From Effrenium voratum (lineage: Eukaryota; Sar; Dinophyceae; Suessiales; Symbiodiniaceae), in NCBI GenBank assembly GCA_963377175.1, contig CAUJNA010001508.1, forward strand, positions 1 through 64,000: a stretch of DNA of 64,000 bases, given 5' to 3'. Under the pieces are notes generated by a model. It was not told the DNA's origin. It worked only from the letters and a program-made list of their open reading frames with translations, and did no database searches. A program made the translations under genes and the position numbers. This document shows positions 61,721 to 64,000 of the stretch, piece after piece. The first letter of the stretch is position 1; the number at the start of each line of letters is the position of its first letter.

Positions 61721-61935
61721 CTTGAAAATCACGTATCTTCAACAAGTGCTTGTAATGCGTATTAGGCTAAGGCCGACAGTCTGCTTAACACATCAATTGG
61801 TTTCAACGGCCTGCTTTTCAGGCTGAGGCCTAGGTGGGTTGCGGCTGCACGTTTTCTTTCTTTTCGGACTCGTTTTAGACTCGTTTTTGGACTCGTTTTT
61901 TCCTGGGTAAACTTGCCAAAAACTTAACACAAGGC

Positions 61936-61949
61936 ACCTCCTACTACTG

Positions 61950-61983
<34 letters not shown>

Positions 61984-62027
61984 GACTACTACTACTACTA
62001 CTACTACTACTACTGCTTCTGCTTCTG

Positions 62028-62061
<34 letters not shown>

Positions 62062-62095
62062 ACTATTACTACTACTACTACTGCTACTGCTACTG

Positions 62096-62152
<57 letters not shown>

Positions 62153-62168
62153 TACTACTACTACTACT
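61936..62168 (+). repeat. (ACT)n trinucleotide tract
   Basis: Long run of CTA/TAC triplets with a few interruptions (GCTTCTGCTTCTGCC, CACTATTACT). Confidence 0.95.
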
Positions 62169-62189
62169 CCTGTTTAAACAGTGCTCGGT

Positions 62190-64000
62190 TGCGGTTGGTT
62201 CTGCGATGTGCCATGGGGGTTGCTTGTATTTGGCGCTTTGAGAAATGTGTTCAAGATGTTTGGTTGCCTTTGGGTATGCATGTGCCATGGGGATTGCCTT
62301 CACACTAGCACATGAACTTGTGTTTGAAAGAATTGTTTCAGTGTTGTTGAGCATGCGATGCGCCATGGGGATTGCCTTCTTTTCGGCGAGCAAGCATACA
62401 TAGTCAAGGAACATTTCGGTCCCAACTGGTATGCGATGCGCTATGCTGGTTGCCTTCTTACTCATGCTTAGACATGTGTGCTTCAAATGCGTTTAAGCGC
62501 CTTTGTAATATGCAATGTGCCACGGGGATTGCGTCCGTAGTGGCGCTCAAGCAAAGCAGTTTCAGGAGACACGTTGCGGTTGATTATGCAACGTGCCATG
62601 GGGGTTGCCTTCATTTTTGTGCTTCGAAAAGGTGTTTTCAAGATGTGTTTGGTTGCTTTTGGGTATGCTTGTGCCATGGGGACTGCCTTCGTACTAGCAC
62701 ATGAACTTGTTTTTGCAAGAATTGTTTCGATGCTGTTGAGCATGCGATGTGCCATGGGGATTGCCTTCTTATTGGCGAGCAAGCACACATAGTCAAGCAA
62801 CATTTCGGTCCCAACTGGAATGCGATGCGCCATGCTGGTTGCCTTCTTACTCATGCTTAGACATGTGTGCTTAAAATGCGTTTAAGCGCCTTGTAATATG
62901 CGATGTGCCATGGGGATTGCGTCCGTAGTGGCGCTCAAGCAAAGCAGTTTCAGGAGACACGTTGCGGTTGATTATGCAATGTGCCATGGGGGTTGCCTTC
63001 ATTTTTGTGCTTCGAAAAGATGTCTTTGAGATGTGTTTGGTTGCCTTTGGGTATGCATGTGCCATGGGGATTGCCTTCGTACTAGCACACGAACTTGTTT
63101 TTGCAAGACTTGTTTCAATGTTGTTGAGCATGCGATGTGCCATGGGGATTGCCTTCTTTTTGGCGTGCAAACACACACAACTGGTATGCGATGTGCCATG
63201 GGGATTGCCTTCTTACTCGTACTTAAACATGTATGCTTAAAATGCGTCTAAGTGCCTTGTAACATGCGATGTGCCACGGGGATTGCGTCCGTAGTTGTAC
63301 TCAAACAAAGCAGTTTGAGGAGATCGCGGTTGATGATGCAATGTGCCATGGGGGTTGCCTTCATTTGTGTGCTTCGGAAAGATGTTTTCAAGATGCATCT
63401 GGTTGCCTTTGGGTATGCGTGTGCCATGGGGCTTGCCTTCGTACTAGCGCATGAACTTGTTTTCGCAAGAATTGTTTCGATGTTGTTGAGCATGCGATGT
63501 GCCATGGGGATTGCCTTCTTTTTGGCGAGCAAACATACATAGTTAAGCGACATTTCGGTCCCAACTGGCATGTGATGTGCCATGCTGGTTGCCTTCTTAC
63601 ACGTATGCTTAAATACACGCAAGTGCCTTGAGTATGCGATGTGCCATGGGGATCACGTCCGTAGCGGCGCTCAGACAAAACAGTTTTAGGAGACACATTA
63701 CGGTTGATTATGCAATGTGCCATGGGGGTTGCCTTCATTTTTGTGCTTCGAAAAGATATCTTTGAGATGTGTTTGGTTGCCTTGGGGTATGCATGTGCCA
63801 TGGGGATTGCCTTCGTACTAGCACACGAACTTGTTTTTGCAAGACTTGTTTCGATGTTGTTGAGCATGCGATGTGCCATGGGGATTGCCTTCTTTTTGGC
63901 ATGCAAACACATGTAGTCAAGCAACATCTTGGTCCCAACTGGTATGCGATGTGCCATGGGGATTGCCTTTTTACTCGTACTTAAACGTGTATGCTTAAAA
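62190..64000 (+). repeat. Higher-order satellite, about 360-390 bp unit
   Basis: Each unit contains several sub-units carrying TGTGCCATGGGGATTGCCTTC or a variant. The marker CATGGGGGTTGCC recurs at about 62212, 62595, 62982, 63343 and 63718. The array runs off the end. Long open frames on both strands here are by-products of the repeat. Confidence 0.9.

Noticed and set aside
61231..64000. Many 60-190 residue frames on both strands
   Set aside because: They follow the repeat period, appear on both strands at once and have no protein-like pattern.

Overview
The window looks like nuclear DNA of a dinoflagellate (a Symbiodiniaceae-like genome is my best guess). The background is GC-rich, gene-poor and full of tandem repeats. 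Host-type genes are split into exons, and one dispersed LTR retrotransposon has a CCCH-finger gag. Most of the first 48 kb is a nest of mobile elements, and several of them are integrated DNA viruses of the Polinton / polinton-like virus (PLV) group.

Layer 1 is a GC-rich, decayed PLV, now in three pieces: about 218-4831, 13684-14306 and 43824-48408. It has an A32-type packaging ATPase with a lost 5' end, a penton-type minor capsid protein, an AT-hook protein, a cytosine-C5 DNA methyltransferase split into two opposed halves, a family-A-like polymerase joined to an SF3 helicase (TVpol-S3H type), fibre-like and membrane-protein remnants, and an array of covarying hairpins. Nearly every gene carries frameshifts or stops.

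Layer 2 is two insertions into that PLV. The first is an 8.8 kb segment (4836-13655) bounded by palindromic TTAATTAA-rich blocks, carrying a broken multi-exon gene that may be transposase-like. The second is an LTR retrotransposon (LTRs 14307-14584 and 43472-43823) that cuts one minus-strand PLV gene. Removing the element at its 5 bp target duplication restores that gene's reading frame. Its gag, aspartic protease and pre-integrase finger lie at the left. At the right is a long broken gene with an RNA 2'-phosphotransferase (Tpt1/KptA) domain. No reverse transcriptase or retroviral RNase H is visible.

Layer 3 lies inside the retrotransposon. It is a strongly AT-rich Polinton-like element (about 16950-36990) with protein-primed PolB, an intact rve integrase, packaging ATPase, double-jelly-roll-type major capsid protein, penton, a 929-residue fibre with an intramolecular chaperone domain, a lipase-like hydrolase, a C5-methyltransferase, several small zinc proteins and a protein with three evenly spaced KATQT motifs. 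Five genes share a two-part upstream motif that looks like an early promoter. Its ATPase, penton and methyltransferase are homologous to those of layer 1, but its replication genes are different.

After 48.4 kb the sequence is host-like: tandem repeats, scattered exon-like pieces, a probable TM2-domain membrane-protein gene (about 57979-60298), then minisatellites, an 80 bp tandem array, an (ACT)n tract and a 360-390 bp satellite running to the end. All boundaries and homologies were judged by eye; no search was run.
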